Positions 1 through 8,809 are shown, counted from the first letter of the stretch. The stretch is DNA of 64,000 nucleotides from Flavobacterium glaciei (GCF_003350545.1 NZ_QQBA01000006.1:1-64000), one strand, 5' to 3'. Made by a program: numbers and translations. Notes: a model not told the origin generated them from the sequence alone.

Positions 1-279
1 AATTTAGAGGCGTTAGAAACGTTGCGTTTTTCCTTTTTAGGCTAACTAATATTTATGCTTAATTTTTGCTTCCCCACAGGTTTTAGGATTGATCCCACAG
101 AACCAACTTGCAAAATGGCGTCGTGAAACTTTTTGATGTCAAATTTTGCAATTGATTTTTAGCGATACCTTAAAATACATCTAAGTTTTGAGATTTAATG
201 AATATTTTTATATGTTGCCAACGAAAAAACCCTCTAAATCGTATGATTTAAAGGGTTTTAGTTTAATTTGCTTTCCAGC
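1..279. other. Left-edge intergenic stretch
   Basis: I see no supported gene here. Frame 1 is open from base 1 to a TAA at 43-45 (14 codons), which could be the tail of a gene cut by the window edge, but it is too short to judge. The right part holds the terminator of the tRNA-Ser gene. Confidence 0.5.
226..259 (-). terminator. Rho-independent terminator of tRNA-Ser
   Basis: Inverted repeat AAAACCCT-C-TAAATC / GATTTA-A-AGGGTTTT. Read on the minus strand it ends in a run of Ts (plus-strand As at 226-231). It lies just past the 3' end of the tRNA. Confidence 0.8.
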
Positions 280-367
280 TGGCGGAGAAAGAGGGATTCG
301 AACCCCCGGACCTGTTACAGTCAACAGTTTTCAAGACTGCCGCATTCGACCGCTCTGCCATTTCTCC
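280..367 (-). tRNA. tRNA-Ser (anticodon UGA)
   Basis: The minus strand folds as an 88-nt class II tRNA. The acceptor stem GGAGAAA (361-367) pairs with TTTCTCC (284-290), followed by discriminator G and an encoded CCA (280-282). The anticodon loop CTTGAAA carries TGA. A long variable arm and a TTCGAAT T-loop are present, as expected of tRNA-Ser. It has its own promoter and terminator, so it is probably a single-gene unit. Confidence 0.96.
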
Positions 368-399
368 AGTATGTCGCTTTCATTACCTGATTGCGAGTG

Positions 400-430
400 C
401 AAATATAAGAACCTTTTTTGGTTATGCAAA
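400..430 (-). promoter_or_regulatory. tRNA-Ser promoter (TTTG-N19-TATATTTG)
   Basis: On the minus strand a -33 element TTTG (427-430) is followed after exactly 19 bases by the -7 element TATATTTG (400-407). This matches the Bacteroidota consensus TTG / TAnnTTTG. The sequence after -7 is GCACTCGCAA, almost the same as after the tRNA-Arg promoter at 20171-20200. The leader to the mature tRNA 5' end would be about 25-30 nt. Confidence 0.85.
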
Positions 431-534
431 TCTATTTTTAGAAAAAAAGCATCTATTTTTAGAGCTAATTTTTAAAGGTTTCATTTTCTTTACTTTAGAA
501 GAAACTTATTTTTGTAAAATAGTAATGAATAGGT

Positions 535-1668
535 TTAATACTTTACATATTCGGTTATTTCTAACCCATATCCAATCATTCCTACTCGTTTTGTTCCTTC
601 AGTATTAGAAACTAATCTGATTTTTGAAATGTCGATGTCATGTAATATTTGTGCGCCAATTCCAAAATCTTTACTGTCAATAACAATTTTGGGAGCTTTC
701 ATTTCACCTTGAGCTTGTAGTGATTTAAGTTCAGCGATACGGTTCAACAAATTTACGGATTGCATATCTTGGTTAATAAAAATAACAGCACCCTTTCCAG
801 CTTCGTTTATAACCTGAAACATGTCATCCAATTGTTGGTCTGCGTTATTGGTCAATGTGCCTAACAAGTCATTATTTACTTGAGAAGAATTGATTCTAGT
901 TAAAATTGATTCTCCCAAATTCCAAGTTCCTTTAGTCAAAGCAATATGTATTTGTTTATTAGTTGTTTGTTGGTATGCACGTAGTCTAAATGAACCAAAA
1001 CGGGTCTCAATGTCAAAATCCTCTTTTTTAATAATCAAACTATCGTGTTGCATTCTATAGGCCACTAACGCTTCAATAGAAACTAATTTCAAATCGAATT
1101 TTTTAGCTACTTCTACTAATTGTGGTAAACGCGCCATGGAACCATCTTCGTTCATAATTTCTACAATCACACCTGCTGATTTAAATCCGGCTAATCTTGC
1201 GAAATCTATTGCAGCCTCTGTGTGCCCTGTTCTACGTAATACGCCACCTTGTTTTGCGATAAGTGGAAATATATGACCCGGACGCGCTAAATCATGTGGT
1301 TTAGTTTTAGAATCAACCAATGATAAAATCGTCTTTGCTCTATCTACAGCTGATATTCCTGTTGTCACTCCGTTTCCTTTTAAATCTACCGAAACCGTAA
1401 AAGCGGTTTCCATAGGATCTGTATTGTTGCTTACCATTACATGCAATCCCAATTCTTTACATCGGCTTTCTGTCAGTGGTGCACAAATTAATCCTCTACC
1501 GTGTGTAGCCATGAAATTAATCATTTCAGGTGTCACTTTTTCGGCTGCAGCCAAAAAATCACCTTCATTTTCACGATCTTCATCGTCAACAACAATGATT
1601 ACTTTTCCTTGTCTAATATCTTCAATCGCCTCTTCTATTGTGTTGAGTTGTATGTTATTTGTAACCAT
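535..1668 (-). CDS. ribB: 3,4-dihydroxy-2-butanone-4-phosphate synthase with degenerate GTP cyclohydrolase II domain (RibBA)
   Basis: This 377-residue protein has the two-domain RibBA layout of riboflavin synthesis. The N-terminal half (about 6-205) makes 3,4-dihydroxybutanone phosphate from ribulose 5-phosphate and has the acidic motif DDEDRENEGD (28-37), RTGHTEAAID (146-155) and EIMNEDGSMAR (170-180). The C-terminal half (about 215-377) still aligns with GTP cyclohydrolase II, for example DFGIGAQIL and IGYGLEI. The zinc motif, however, reads Q263, N274 and A276 where Cys is required, and the only cysteines in the protein are 62 and 70. I infer an active RibB and an inactive RibA half. It is the last gene of the ftsK-lolA-lptF run, 8 bp after its neighbour. 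Confidence 0.93.
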   Translation of the reverse strand: MVTNNIQLNTIEEAIEDIRQGKVIIVVDDEDRENEGDFLAAAEKVTPEMINFMATHGRGLICAPLTESRCKELGLHVMVSNNTDPMETAFTVSVDLKGNGVTTGISAVDRAKTILSLVDSKTKPHDLARPGHIFPLIAKQGGVLRRTGHTEAAIDFARLAGFKSAGVIVEIMNEDGSMARLPQLVEVAKKFDLKLVSIEALVAYRMQHDSLIIKKEDFDIETRFGSFRLRAYQQTTNKQIHIALTKGTWNLGESILTRINSSQVNNDLLGTLTNNADQQLDDMFQVINEAGKGAVIFINQDMQSVNLLNRIAELKSLQAQGEMKAPKIVIDSKDFGIGAQILHDIDISKIRLVSNTEGTKRVGMIGYGLEITEYVKY

Positions 1669-1676
1669 TTTTATTG

Positions 1677-3110
1677 TTAATTTTGTGATGGTAATATTTT
1701 TTTAATTATTTTTTGGAATGGAGCTAAAATTGAGTCCATATTTATTAATCCTATATCGTTTGTAGCTCTGTATGTTAATAATATTGCTAATGGAGTTAGA
1801 ATAAATGAGGATAACCATGCTCCCATAAATGGACTCATTCCATTTTCCTGAGCAATTCTTTTTCCAAAAGTGTTTATAAAGTGAAAGGTTATAAATATTA
1901 AAATTGCAAAAACAATAGGAAGCCCCAAACCACCTTTTCTGATGATTGCTCCTAATGGTGCTCCAATAAAAAACATAAGAAAGCAAGCAAATACAATTAC
2001 AAATTTATCATAAAAGGCCAACAAATGTTTGTTGATATTCTTTTGTTTATTGTCTAATTCGGATTTAATAGAATCTATAGAGTAGGTTGTGCTAGCATGA
2101 TTACTTACTGCTATTTTTAAAATTTCCGATTTTTGTTCTAACGTATATAATGATAAAATATCTTTAGGAAGCGGTTTACTTTTTTTTGATTTTTCGAGTT
2201 TTTTATTCAAAGGAATACCAACTCGTATGTTACTATTTTCAGAAAATGAAATAATATCATTTTTAATATTTTTGTTTAATGAATCTAAAGTGTAATTTAA
2301 TTCATTAATATTAAGCATTGTGTTAGTATTCGCAACACTTTCATCCGTAACATCCGTCTTATTTAACTCTGATAAGTCTATGTTGATGATGTGTTTTTTA
2401 AAGGAACTTTTAGCAAAAGGCATTTTACTCCGATCTTCATATTTTTTAGGTATAATATCCTCGTAATAGTATCCATCGTTTAGGACTAATTGTAAAATAC
2501 TAGATTGCTCACTGCTGATTAATTCTCCATTTTTTGCTTTAATTACAGTTTTACTGCCATCGCCAATTTTAGATTTTTTGTGAATAGTAACACCTGTAAG
2601 AATGCTTCCTTGTTCACCTGATTTTTTATTCACCTTAATGTTATAAAATCCAACATCGTTAAACTGACCTTCGGCGATAGCTAATGCTGGTTTAACCTGC
2701 GCAATGTTCTTTCTGAAATTGATGAATTTGTATTCAGCATACGGAATAACATTATTCGAAAAGAAAAAGGCAACAATACTCAATAAAATAATGAATACAG
2801 TCAAACTTCTCATGGCTCTTTGTAATGAAATACCAGATGATTTCATTGCCGCAAATTCATAATTCTCAGCCAAATTACCAAAAGTCATAATGGAAGCCAA
2901 TAATATAGAAAGGGGCAATACTAATGGCACAATTCTAGGCATAGAAAATGCCAAAAATTTGATAATCATCAGTAAATCTAAATCTTTACCTGCTAATTCA
3001 GAGATGAATAACCAGACAGTTTGAAGTATGAAAATAAAAAATAAGATTACAAATACCGTAGCAAATGTAGTCAAGAATGTTTTTAATAAGTATTTGTCAA
3101 GAATTTTCAC
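1677..3110 (-). CDS. LptF/LptG family lipopolysaccharide export permease (YjgP/YjgQ)
   Basis: This inner-membrane protein of 477 residues fits the LptF/LptG family, whose members form the membrane part of the LptB2FG ABC transporter that extracts lipopolysaccharide. Three membrane segments lie near the N-terminus (about 12-36, 55-77, 103-120) and three near the C-terminus (about 370-445). They flank a long periplasmic region of about 240 residues, the usual 3+3 topology. The start MKILDKYLLKTFL and the segment ENYEFAAMKSSGISL are typical of the family. The Lys/Ser-rich stretch in the periplasmic part is an insertion I cannot interpret. It lies between lolA and ribB with 8-bp gaps. LptF versus LptG cannot be decided from this copy alone. 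Confidence 0.9.
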   Translation of the reverse strand: MKILDKYLLKTFLTTFATVFVILFFIFILQTVWLFISELAGKDLDLLMIIKFLAFSMPRIVPLVLPLSILLASIMTFGNLAENYEFAAMKSSGISLQRAMRSLTVFIILLSIVAFFFSNNVIPYAEYKFINFRKNIAQVKPALAIAEGQFNDVGFYNIKVNKKSGEQGSILTGVTIHKKSKIGDGSKTVIKAKNGELISSEQSSILQLVLNDGYYYEDIIPKKYEDRSKMPFAKSSFKKHIINIDLSELNKTDVTDESVANTNTMLNINELNYTLDSLNKNIKNDIISFSENSNIRVGIPLNKKLEKSKKSKPLPKDILSLYTLEQKSEILKIAVSNHASTTYSIDSIKSELDNKQKNINKHLLAFYDKFVIVFACFLMFFIGAPLGAIIRKGGLGLPIVFAILIFITFHFINTFGKRIAQENGMSPFMGAWLSSFILTPLAILLTYRATNDIGLINMDSILAPFQKIIKKILPSQN

Positions 3111-3118
3111 CTAATAGA

Positions 3119-3763
3119 TTAATCTAATTTGTTGATGTAGTAATTTGGATATTTACTTTCCGCAAATGTAAATTGATTTTTTGACAAAGGTTGGTTGGTT
3201 TTAAAAGAATTAACCGTTAATGTTGTTTTTGTGCCTTTTTTACCTACTTCTATCAAGTTATAGATGTGTTTAGTTTGAATATCAATCCCTAATAATACCT
3301 CTTTTCTCTGATCTTTTGAATTGGTAGGAACTAATTTTATGTACTGAATCTTTCGGCCTTTTACGTTCTGTAAAATATCCATATTGTATTTGTAACCCGT
3401 ATTGAAAAAGGTTAGCATTTTTGAAGGAGTAATTGCATTGTCGTCTTTTTCGTTGATTTTAGAAATTGTAATTTCCTCATCTTCTGGAACAATAGTGTAT
3501 GTTTTTTTACCATCAAAAATTTTAGTCACTCCCATGAAATTCAAAACGTATTGATTTCCTTTCATAGTAACATTTCCTTTACTGTCCTGATTGATGTTTT
3601 CTTTAGCGTTATTCAACGAATACTTGAAGTCAATTACAATAGAATTGTAACTTTTAACTTTTGCGGTAACTTGATCTAAAAGTTCTTTAGCTTTTTTGTC
3701 TTGAGCTTGTATTGACAAACTAAAAAATATTGATGCTACTATTAAAAGAAATTTTTTGACCAT
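3119..3763 (-). CDS. lolA: LolA-like outer-membrane lipoprotein carrier
   Basis: This predicted periplasmic protein of 214 residues has the LolA fold pattern; LolA shuttles lipoproteins from the LolCDE exporter to the outer membrane. I chose the ATG at 3763 because it opens directly onto a signal peptide (MVKKFLLIVASIFFSLSIQAQ). A longer reading frame to 3847 would overlap ftsK and place 28 polar residues before the signal. Family-like features are the helix AKELLDQVTAKVKSYNSI, then FKYSLNNAKE, and the strand-rich body ending near FAESKYPNYYINKLD. Its place beside an LptF/G-like permease fits an envelope-biogenesis operon. Bacteroidota often carry several LolA-like proteins, so the exact client is unknown. 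Confidence 0.85.
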   Translation of the reverse strand: MVKKFLLIVASIFFSLSIQAQDKKAKELLDQVTAKVKSYNSIVIDFKYSLNNAKENINQDSKGNVTMKGNQYVLNFMGVTKIFDGKKTYTIVPEDEEITISKINEKDDNAITPSKMLTFFNTGYKYNMDILQNVKGRKIQYIKLVPTNSKDQRKEVLLGIDIQTKHIYNLIEVGKKGTKTTLTVNSFKTNQPLSKNQFTFAESKYPNYYINKLD

Positions 3764-3812
3764 ATTTTCTGTATTGTTTTTTTTAGATTCTTGAATTTGT
3801 GATTTCATGGTA

Positions 3813-6260
3813 TTAATTATTTTGTTCATTGTTGAAAAATTGATCAAGAGAACTCATATCTAGAATGTTTACACTACGTGCTTTACTTCCTTCAAAAGGG
3901 CCTACGATTCCAGCTGCCTCGAGTTGATCAATCAATCGTCCAGCTCTGTTGTAGCCTAATTTTAGTTTTCTTTGTAACAATGAAGCCGAACCTTGTTGTG
4001 CATTAACAATTATTTCTGCGGCTTCTCTAAACAAAGTATCTCTTTCTGAGATATCCATATCAAGATTAATGCCACTTTCCTCTCCAACGAACTCTGGAAG
4101 TAAATAAGCAGTCGCATATGCTTTTTGGGAACCAATAAAATCAGTGATTTTCTCTACTTCTGGGGTATCGATAAATGCACATTGTACCCTTACGACATCA
4201 TTACCGTTAGTGTAAAGCATATCACCACGACCAATCAATTGATCCGCACCTTGAGTATCGAGAATTGTTCTTGAATCTATTTTTGAAGTTACTCTAAACG
4301 CTATTCTCGCAGGGAAATTTGCTTTTATTAATCCAGTAATTACATTTACAGATGGTCTTTGTGTCGCTATAATTAGGTGTATTCCAATGGCTCGCGCTAA
4401 TTGTGCCAATCTTGCAATAGGGACTTCAACTTCTTTACCTGCAGTCATAATCAAATCGGCAAACTCATCAACAACAAGAACGATGTATGGTAAAAATCGG
4501 TGACCATTTTCAGGATTCAGTTTTCGAGCCTTAAATTTATCGTTGTATTCTTTGATATTTCGCACCATTGCGTCTTTCAATAACGAATAACGGTTATCCA
4601 TTTCCACACAAAGCGAATTCAAAGTATTGACCACTTTTGCATTGTCTGTAATAATAGCGTCATCCATATCTGGAAGTTTCGCTAAATAGTGTCTTTCAAT
4701 TTTATTAAAAAGGGTTAATTCGACTTTCTTAGGGTCAACCAAAACAAATTTAACTTCAGCTGGATGTTTTTTGTACAAAAGGGAAGTCAGAACAGCATTC
4801 AAACCAACTGATTTTCCTTGTCCGGTAGCTCCCGCCATCAATAAGTGAGGCATTTTAGCTAAATCAACCACAAATGTTTCGTTCGAAATTGTTTTTCCAA
4901 GAGCGATTGGCAATTCCATTTCAGCTTCTTGAAATTTGGCAGAGCCAATAACACTTTTCATCGAAACCATAGTTGGATTCTTATTTGGGACCTCGATTCC
5001 TATGGTTCCTTTTCCTGGAATAGGAGCGATGATACGAATTCCTAATGCCGAAAGTGACAAAGCAATATCATCTTCTAAGCTCTTGATTTTAGAAATACGA
5101 ATTCCCGCTTCCGGTACAATTTCGTATAATGTTACCGATGGTCCAACGGTCGCTTTTATTTGTGCTATTTCTATTTTGTAATTGCGAAGGGTGTCTACAA
5201 TTCGGTTTTTATTTTCTTCTAACTCTTCTTGGTTTATAGTTATTCCTCCTGTTGAATACTCTTTTAATAAATCAATAGTGGGAAATTTGTAATTGGATAA
5301 ATCCAAAGTTGGATCGAATAATCCAAAATCAGCAACCAATCTTGATGCTAGATTTTCTTCGATAATATCTTCTTCAGGAGCGGTTTCTATTACAAACGAT
5401 TCATCAGCATTCGCAATAACTTCTGGAGTTACAACAGGTGTTACTTGCATAGCAAGCGGTTTTGCAACTGGCTCTCTATTGATTTCTGATGAATTACTGA
5501 TAGTAGGTTTCAACGCTTCTTTGTTAATTTCGAATTGCGTTCCATTGGTTTTTAAATGAATATCGTCCAGTTCGTCTTCAACAACAGCAAATTCTTCCAG
5601 ATTATAACCACTTTTTCCATTATTTAACGGATTGGTAATTGGAGCAGTTTTCGTTTCTTTTTTGGTAGTATCAAAAAACGACTGAATACTTTCCGGTGAA
5701 AGTTTAATTTTGAAAATGATATAAATAATTAGTCCAAATATCAAAGTCAATAATGTGCCTGTTTTTCCAATGTAGTCTTGTAGAAATAAATTCATTTCAA
5801 AACCCACTGTCCCACCTAATTCCGGTGCAGAAGTCGCAAAGAATCCAAATAAAATGGATAAGATAATAATCACGAATAAATCCCAAAACCAAATGTTTTT
5901 TAGTTTTCCCAAAGAAATACCAATAACCATATATATTCCGCTAAGGAAAAATAAGCGTACGAATATAAATGCAGCAATTCCAAAACCTTTATAGATTAGT
6001 AAATCAGCTAAAAACGCACCAAATTTCCCCAACCAATTATGAACTGATTCAGATCGGTTACTTAATTCACTAACAGCGCTTTGGTCTTGTTGTCCATAAA
6101 TGAAAAAGGAAATAAACGCAAATAATAAAGCTGCTGAGAACAATACTAAAAGAAAACCAAATACAATTTTATGTTGTTTGGTCATTTTTAATTGATTATT
6201 TCCCTCAGCTTTAGCGTCGTTTTTTTTATCTAGAGGTGCTGTTTTTTTTATTTTTGCCAT
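3813..6260 (-). CDS. ftsK: DNA translocase FtsK
   Basis: This 815-residue protein pumps chromosomal DNA through the septum and activates XerCD recombination at dif. Membrane segments lie about 31-55, 86-118, 125-145 and 168-185. A Pro/Thr/Glu-rich linker (about 195-310) is shorter than in E. coli. The motor domain follows, with Walker A GATGQGKS (477-484), Walker B in YIVLVVDEFADLIM and the RecA-like segment IIATQRPSVNVITGLIKANFP. The C-terminal winged helix (about 750-815) that reads KOPS sites is present (ASLLQRKLKLGYNRAGRLIDQLEAAGIVG region). It is 18 bp downstream of dgkA and is followed by lolA. Confidence 0.97.
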   Translation of the reverse strand: MAKIKKTAPLDKKNDAKAEGNNQLKMTKQHKIVFGFLLVLFSAALLFAFISFFIYGQQDQSAVSELSNRSESVHNWLGKFGAFLADLLIYKGFGIAAFIFVRLFFLSGIYMVIGISLGKLKNIWFWDLFVIIILSILFGFFATSAPELGGTVGFEMNLFLQDYIGKTGTLLTLIFGLIIYIIFKIKLSPESIQSFFDTTKKETKTAPITNPLNNGKSGYNLEEFAVVEDELDDIHLKTNGTQFEINKEALKPTISNSSEINREPVAKPLAMQVTPVVTPEVIANADESFVIETAPEEDIIEENLASRLVADFGLFDPTLDLSNYKFPTIDLLKEYSTGGITINQEELEENKNRIVDTLRNYKIEIAQIKATVGPSVTLYEIVPEAGIRISKIKSLEDDIALSLSALGIRIIAPIPGKGTIGIEVPNKNPTMVSMKSVIGSAKFQEAEMELPIALGKTISNETFVVDLAKMPHLLMAGATGQGKSVGLNAVLTSLLYKKHPAEVKFVLVDPKKVELTLFNKIERHYLAKLPDMDDAIITDNAKVVNTLNSLCVEMDNRYSLLKDAMVRNIKEYNDKFKARKLNPENGHRFLPYIVLVVDEFADLIMTAGKEVEVPIARLAQLARAIGIHLIIATQRPSVNVITGLIKANFPARIAFRVTSKIDSRTILDTQGADQLIGRGDMLYTNGNDVVRVQCAFIDTPEVEKITDFIGSQKAYATAYLLPEFVGEESGINLDMDISERDTLFREAAEIIVNAQQGSASLLQRKLKLGYNRAGRLIDQLEAAGIVGPFEGSKARSVNILDMSSLDQFFNNEQNN

Positions 6261-6278
6261 TCTTGATGATACTATTAT

Positions 6279-6656
6279 CTAGAGTAATATTGGGATATAT
6301 ATGATTAAACCGATTGCTATTGCTGTTAAAGCGGCAAAAAATACTGCTCCTGCGGCAATATCTTTAATGAATCCAATTCTTTCATGATAATTAGGATGGA
6401 TAAAATCAGCAACTTTTTCAATTGCTGTATTTACACCTTCAATACTCATAACCAAACCAATGGCTATTGTTTGAAAAAGCCACTCAGTTTTAGATATGCC
6501 AAAATAAAAACCAGCAATGGTAATCAATATTCCTATTGAAAATTGTACCATAATGCTGTGTTCTGTAGTTATTAATTTTACGGCACCCTTAAAAGCGTAA
6601 GAAACACTTTTTAATCTTCCGGTAATGAAAGTATTATCTTTTTGAAACTCCATCAA
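6279..6656 (-). CDS. dgkA: Diacylglycerol kinase (DgkA family)
   Basis: This small integral membrane enzyme (125 residues) phosphorylates diacylglycerol or a related lipid such as undecaprenol. The family signature EGVNTAIE is at 73-80, followed by KVADF, and DIAAGAV is at 99-105. Three hydrophobic helices (about 36-54, 60-78, 100-124) match the DgkA trimer subunit. It sits 7 bp after tpx and 18 bp before ftsK, so the three are probably co-transcribed. Whether the lipid is diacylglycerol or undecaprenol cannot be read from the sequence. Confidence 0.93.
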   Translation of the reverse strand: MMEFQKDNTFITGRLKSVSYAFKGAVKLITTEHSIMVQFSIGILITIAGFYFGISKTEWLFQTIAIGLVMSIEGVNTAIEKVADFIHPNYHERIGFIKDIAAGAVFFAALTAIAIGLIIYIPILL

Positions 6657-6663
6657 GATATGA

Positions 6664-7161
6664 TTAAAGCACCGCTAATGCAGCTTCGTAGTTTGGTTCG
6701 TCTGCAATTTCAGCAACTTGTTCTGTATGAAGGATTGTTCCGTTTTCATCAAGAACAATAATAACTCTTGAATGTAAACCCGCTAATGGTCCGTCAGTAA
6801 TTTCTAAACCATTTGCTTTACCAAAACTTCCTTCAGGAAAATCAGATAAATTGACAACATTTTCTAGACCTTCAGCTCCACAAAAACGTTTTTGTGCAAA
6901 AGGTAAATCTCTTGAAACACACAAAACGGTTGTATTTTCTAAAGCACTTGCACTTTCGTTAAATTTGCGAACAGATGCTGCGCACGTTCCAGTGTCAATA
7001 CTTGGAAAAATATTTAAAACTAATTTTTTACCAGCAAAATCATTTAATGAAGCTACAGAAAGATCTGTTTTAACTAATTTAAAATCAGCTATTTTTGAAC
7101 CTACTTTTGGTAATTCTCCTGAAGTGTGAATCGGATTTCCTCCTAATGTTATTGAAGCCAT
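6664..7161 (-). CDS. tpx: Thiol peroxidase (Tpx)
   Basis: This atypical 2-Cys peroxiredoxin of 165 residues reduces hydroperoxides using thioredoxin. The start at 7161 gives the usual Tpx opening [18 protein letters not shown]; a frame extending to 7188 adds nine unlikely residues. Counted from this start, the peroxidatic Cys is residue 60 in [11 protein letters not shown] and the resolving Cys is 94 (RFCG), matching Cys61/Cys95 of the E. coli enzyme. A -7-like element TACTTTTG (minus strand, 7186-7193) lies 24 bp upstream. It is the first gene of the run tpx-dgkA-ftsK. Confidence 0.95.
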   Translation of the reverse strand: MASITLGGNPIHTSGELPKVGSKIADFKLVKTDLSVASLNDFAGKKLVLNIFPSIDTGTCAASVRKFNESASALENTTVLCVSRDLPFAQKRFCGAEGLENVVNLSDFPEGSFGKANGLEITDGPLAGLHSRVIIVLDENGTILHTEQVAEIADEPNYEAALAVL

Positions 7162-7185
7162 GATGTTTGTTTTTTTTGTGAGGTT

Positions 7186-7193
7186 CAAAAGTA
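7186..7193 (-). promoter_or_regulatory. -7-like element upstream of tpx
   Basis: TACTTTTG on the minus strand fits TAnnTTTG. I could not find a TTG at the expected 19-20 bp upstream, so this half-match is weak evidence. Confidence 0.4.
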
Positions 7194-7295
7194 TGAAAAT
7201 TATTTAAGAATTTGTCTTCAAATTGTGGTTTAAAGTTTACCATTTTACTCAAATGATTAACTGTAAATTTCTTTTGGGTTTTGATTTTAATCAAT

Positions 7296-7325
7296 AAAAA
7301 AACGCACTCGTTGCGGAGTGCGTTT
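7296..7325 (-). terminator. Rho-independent terminator
   Basis: Perfect 10-bp arms AAACGCACTC / GAGTGCGTTT with a six-base loop. The plus-strand A run at 7296-7302 gives the U-tract for minus-strand transcripts, so it ends the peroxiredoxin-thioredoxin-small protein run. Confidence 0.9.
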
Positions 7326-7350
7326 AAGAAGAATTAAATAAACAATTCTT

Positions 7351-7608
7351 TTATTTATCGATAGAACCTAAAACACGTTTCATGAAACTGTTTAAAGCTT
7401 CTTTTTTATCAGTTCCGGTTTTTACTAATTTGTTTACTTCTAATGCGCCGTACATGTTAGAAATTAATTCACCTATAACATCTAATTCTTCATCTTTTAA
7501 TGATGAAATTTCAGTCATAGCTTCTAGTACTTCGATTGTTTCTATGATGTAATCTTCATCATTCTCCTCTATAAACTGCGTTAAATGCTTAATTACAGGT
7601 AATTTCAT
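7351..7608 (-). CDS. Small conserved flavobacterial protein (DUF6952-like)
   Basis: This 85-residue acidic helical protein begins MKLPVIKHLTQFIEENDED. It has no signal peptide or membrane segment, so it should be cytoplasmic. I recall this short family being annotated next to thioredoxin and peroxiredoxin genes in Flavobacteriia, which is its position here, but its role is unknown. A strong terminator follows it. The 120 bp between it and the thioredoxin gene hold a TCTAA/TTAGA-type repeat much like one at 27211-27262. Confidence 0.75.
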   Translation of the reverse strand: MKLPVIKHLTQFIEENDEDYIIETIEVLEAMTEISSLKDEELDVIGELISNMYGALEVNKLVKTGTDKKEALNSFMKRVLGSIDK

Positions 7609-7611
7609 ATT

Positions 7612-7662
7612 TAGACTTCTTAGATTTTTAGTTATTTAGAATTTTTAGACTTCTTAAATTCT
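7612..7662. repeat. AAGAAGTCTAAAAATCTAA-type repeat in a 5' leader
   Basis: Read on the minus strand this stretch repeats TCTAA words (AAGAAGTCTAAAAATTC, then ACTAAAAATCTAAGAAGTCT) and ends at the ATG of the 85-residue protein gene. The same words precede the ATG at 27270. Confidence 0.6.
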
Positions 7663-7738
7663 TTAGGTATTAGAGTAAAAGATTCGAGGAATCTGTTATC
7701 TAAAAGTCAAAAAAATCTAAGCTAGTCTGGTGATCTAA

Positions 7739-8047
7739 CTAAACAATTTCATTTACTAAATCAATTAGTACTTCTTGTTTATTGGTTTGAGTTTCATTAA
7801 CTAATTTACCATTTACAAATGTGGCAAAAGTTGGTAAATTACTAACATTCGCTAATTTTCTGGATTCTGGAAAATTTTCAGCATCAACAAGTGCAAAAGT
7901 AATTGATTCGTTTTCTGAAGCTAATTTTTTGAATTTTGGCTTCATAATTCGGCAATTTCCGCACCATGATGCCGAAAATTGAACGACTACTTTTTCGTCT
8001 TTTGCAATTAAATCCTGTAACGTATCTTCGGTTAATTCGATTAACAT
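7739..8047 (-). CDS. Thioredoxin-family protein (CGNC active site)
   Basis: This 102-residue thioredoxin fold starts MLIELTEDTLQDLI. The ATG at 8047 is preferred over an extension to 8089, which adds only a hydrophobic stretch from the leader. The redox motif is C29-G-N-C32 within SASWCGNCR instead of the classical CGPC, and the cis-proline lies in SNLPTFATF. It probably supplies electrons to the peroxiredoxin encoded immediately upstream (87 bp). No signal peptide is seen, so it is cytoplasmic. Confidence 0.92.
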   Translation of the reverse strand: MLIELTEDTLQDLIAKDEKVVVQFSASWCGNCRIMKPKFKKLASENESITFALVDAENFPESRKLANVSNLPTFATFVNGKLVNETQTNKQEVLIDLVNEIV

Positions 8048-8134
8048 ATTTTTTAAATTTAAAAATGCAATTGCAATAACAATAATCAATATTTTGAATT
8101 GAACTTTGGTATTGCAATTGATATTGTTAGTGAA

Positions 8135-8773
8135 TTAGTTTAAACTTAAATATTCAGCAGTGCTTATTCTGTCAGCGCTCATTGCTTCTTTTCCAGCTTC
8201 CCAGTTTGCAGGACAAACTTCGCCTTTTTCTTGGATGTGTGTGTAAGCATCAACCATACGTAAGTATTCGTTTACATTACGACCAAGTGGCATATCGTTT
8301 ACACTTTCGTGGAAAATTTTTCCAGTTTCATCGATAAGGTAAGTAGCTCTAAAAGTTACATTAGAACCCTCAACAATCACAGAATCTGTTTCTTCAGAAT
8401 ATTCAGTTGAATCGATATCAAGAATTCCTAAGATATTAGATAAGTTCCTGTTAGTATCAGCAAGAATTGGGTAAGTAACACCTTCAATTCCACCGTTATT
8501 TTTAGGAGTATTTAACCATGCAAAGTGCACTTCGTTAGTATCACAAGAAGCACCTATAACTATTGTATTTCTTTTTTCGAATTCTGGTAATGCAGCTTGA
8601 AAAGCATGTAACTCAGTTGGGCAAACGAATGTAAAATCTTTTGGGTACCAAAATAAAAGTACTTTTTTGTTGTTATTTACAGCTTCATCGAAAATGTTGA
8701 TTTTTAAATTATCACCCATTTCAGAGATAGCGTCTACTGCAATACTTGGAAATTTTTTACCTACTAATGACAT
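8135..8773 (-). CDS. 2-Cys peroxiredoxin (AhpC/TSA family)
   Basis: This 212-residue typical 2-Cys peroxiredoxin breaks down hydrogen peroxide, alkyl peroxides or peroxynitrite. The peroxidatic Cys51 is in FTFVCPTELHAF and the resolving Cys187 is in GEVCPANW. The middle contains GVTYPILADTNRNLS, usual for AhpC-like enzymes. The thioredoxin-like gene downstream is the likely reductant, since no AhpF is in view. A -7-like TACTTTTG (minus strand, 8810-8817) lies 36 bp before the start. Confidence 0.95.
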   Translation of the reverse strand: MSLVGKKFPSIAVDAISEMGDNLKINIFDEAVNNNKKVLLFWYPKDFTFVCPTELHAFQAALPEFEKRNTIVIGASCDTNEVHFAWLNTPKNNGGIEGVTYPILADTNRNLSNILGILDIDSTEYSEETDSVIVEGSNVTFRATYLIDETGKIFHESVNDMPLGRNVNEYLRMVDAYTHIQEKGEVCPANWEAGKEAMSADRISTAEYLSLN

Positions 8774-8809
8774 TTTTATTTACTTTTTAGTTGTTTTTTT
8801 TTGATGGTG

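Noticed and set aside
1..45. 14-codon open stretch at the left edge ending with TAA
   Set aside because: It could be the end of a gene, but is too short for any judgement.
188..475. 95-codon plus-strand frame across the tRNA-Ser gene
   Set aside because: It runs through the tRNA and its terminator and promoter; the translation is that of structured RNA, not a protein.
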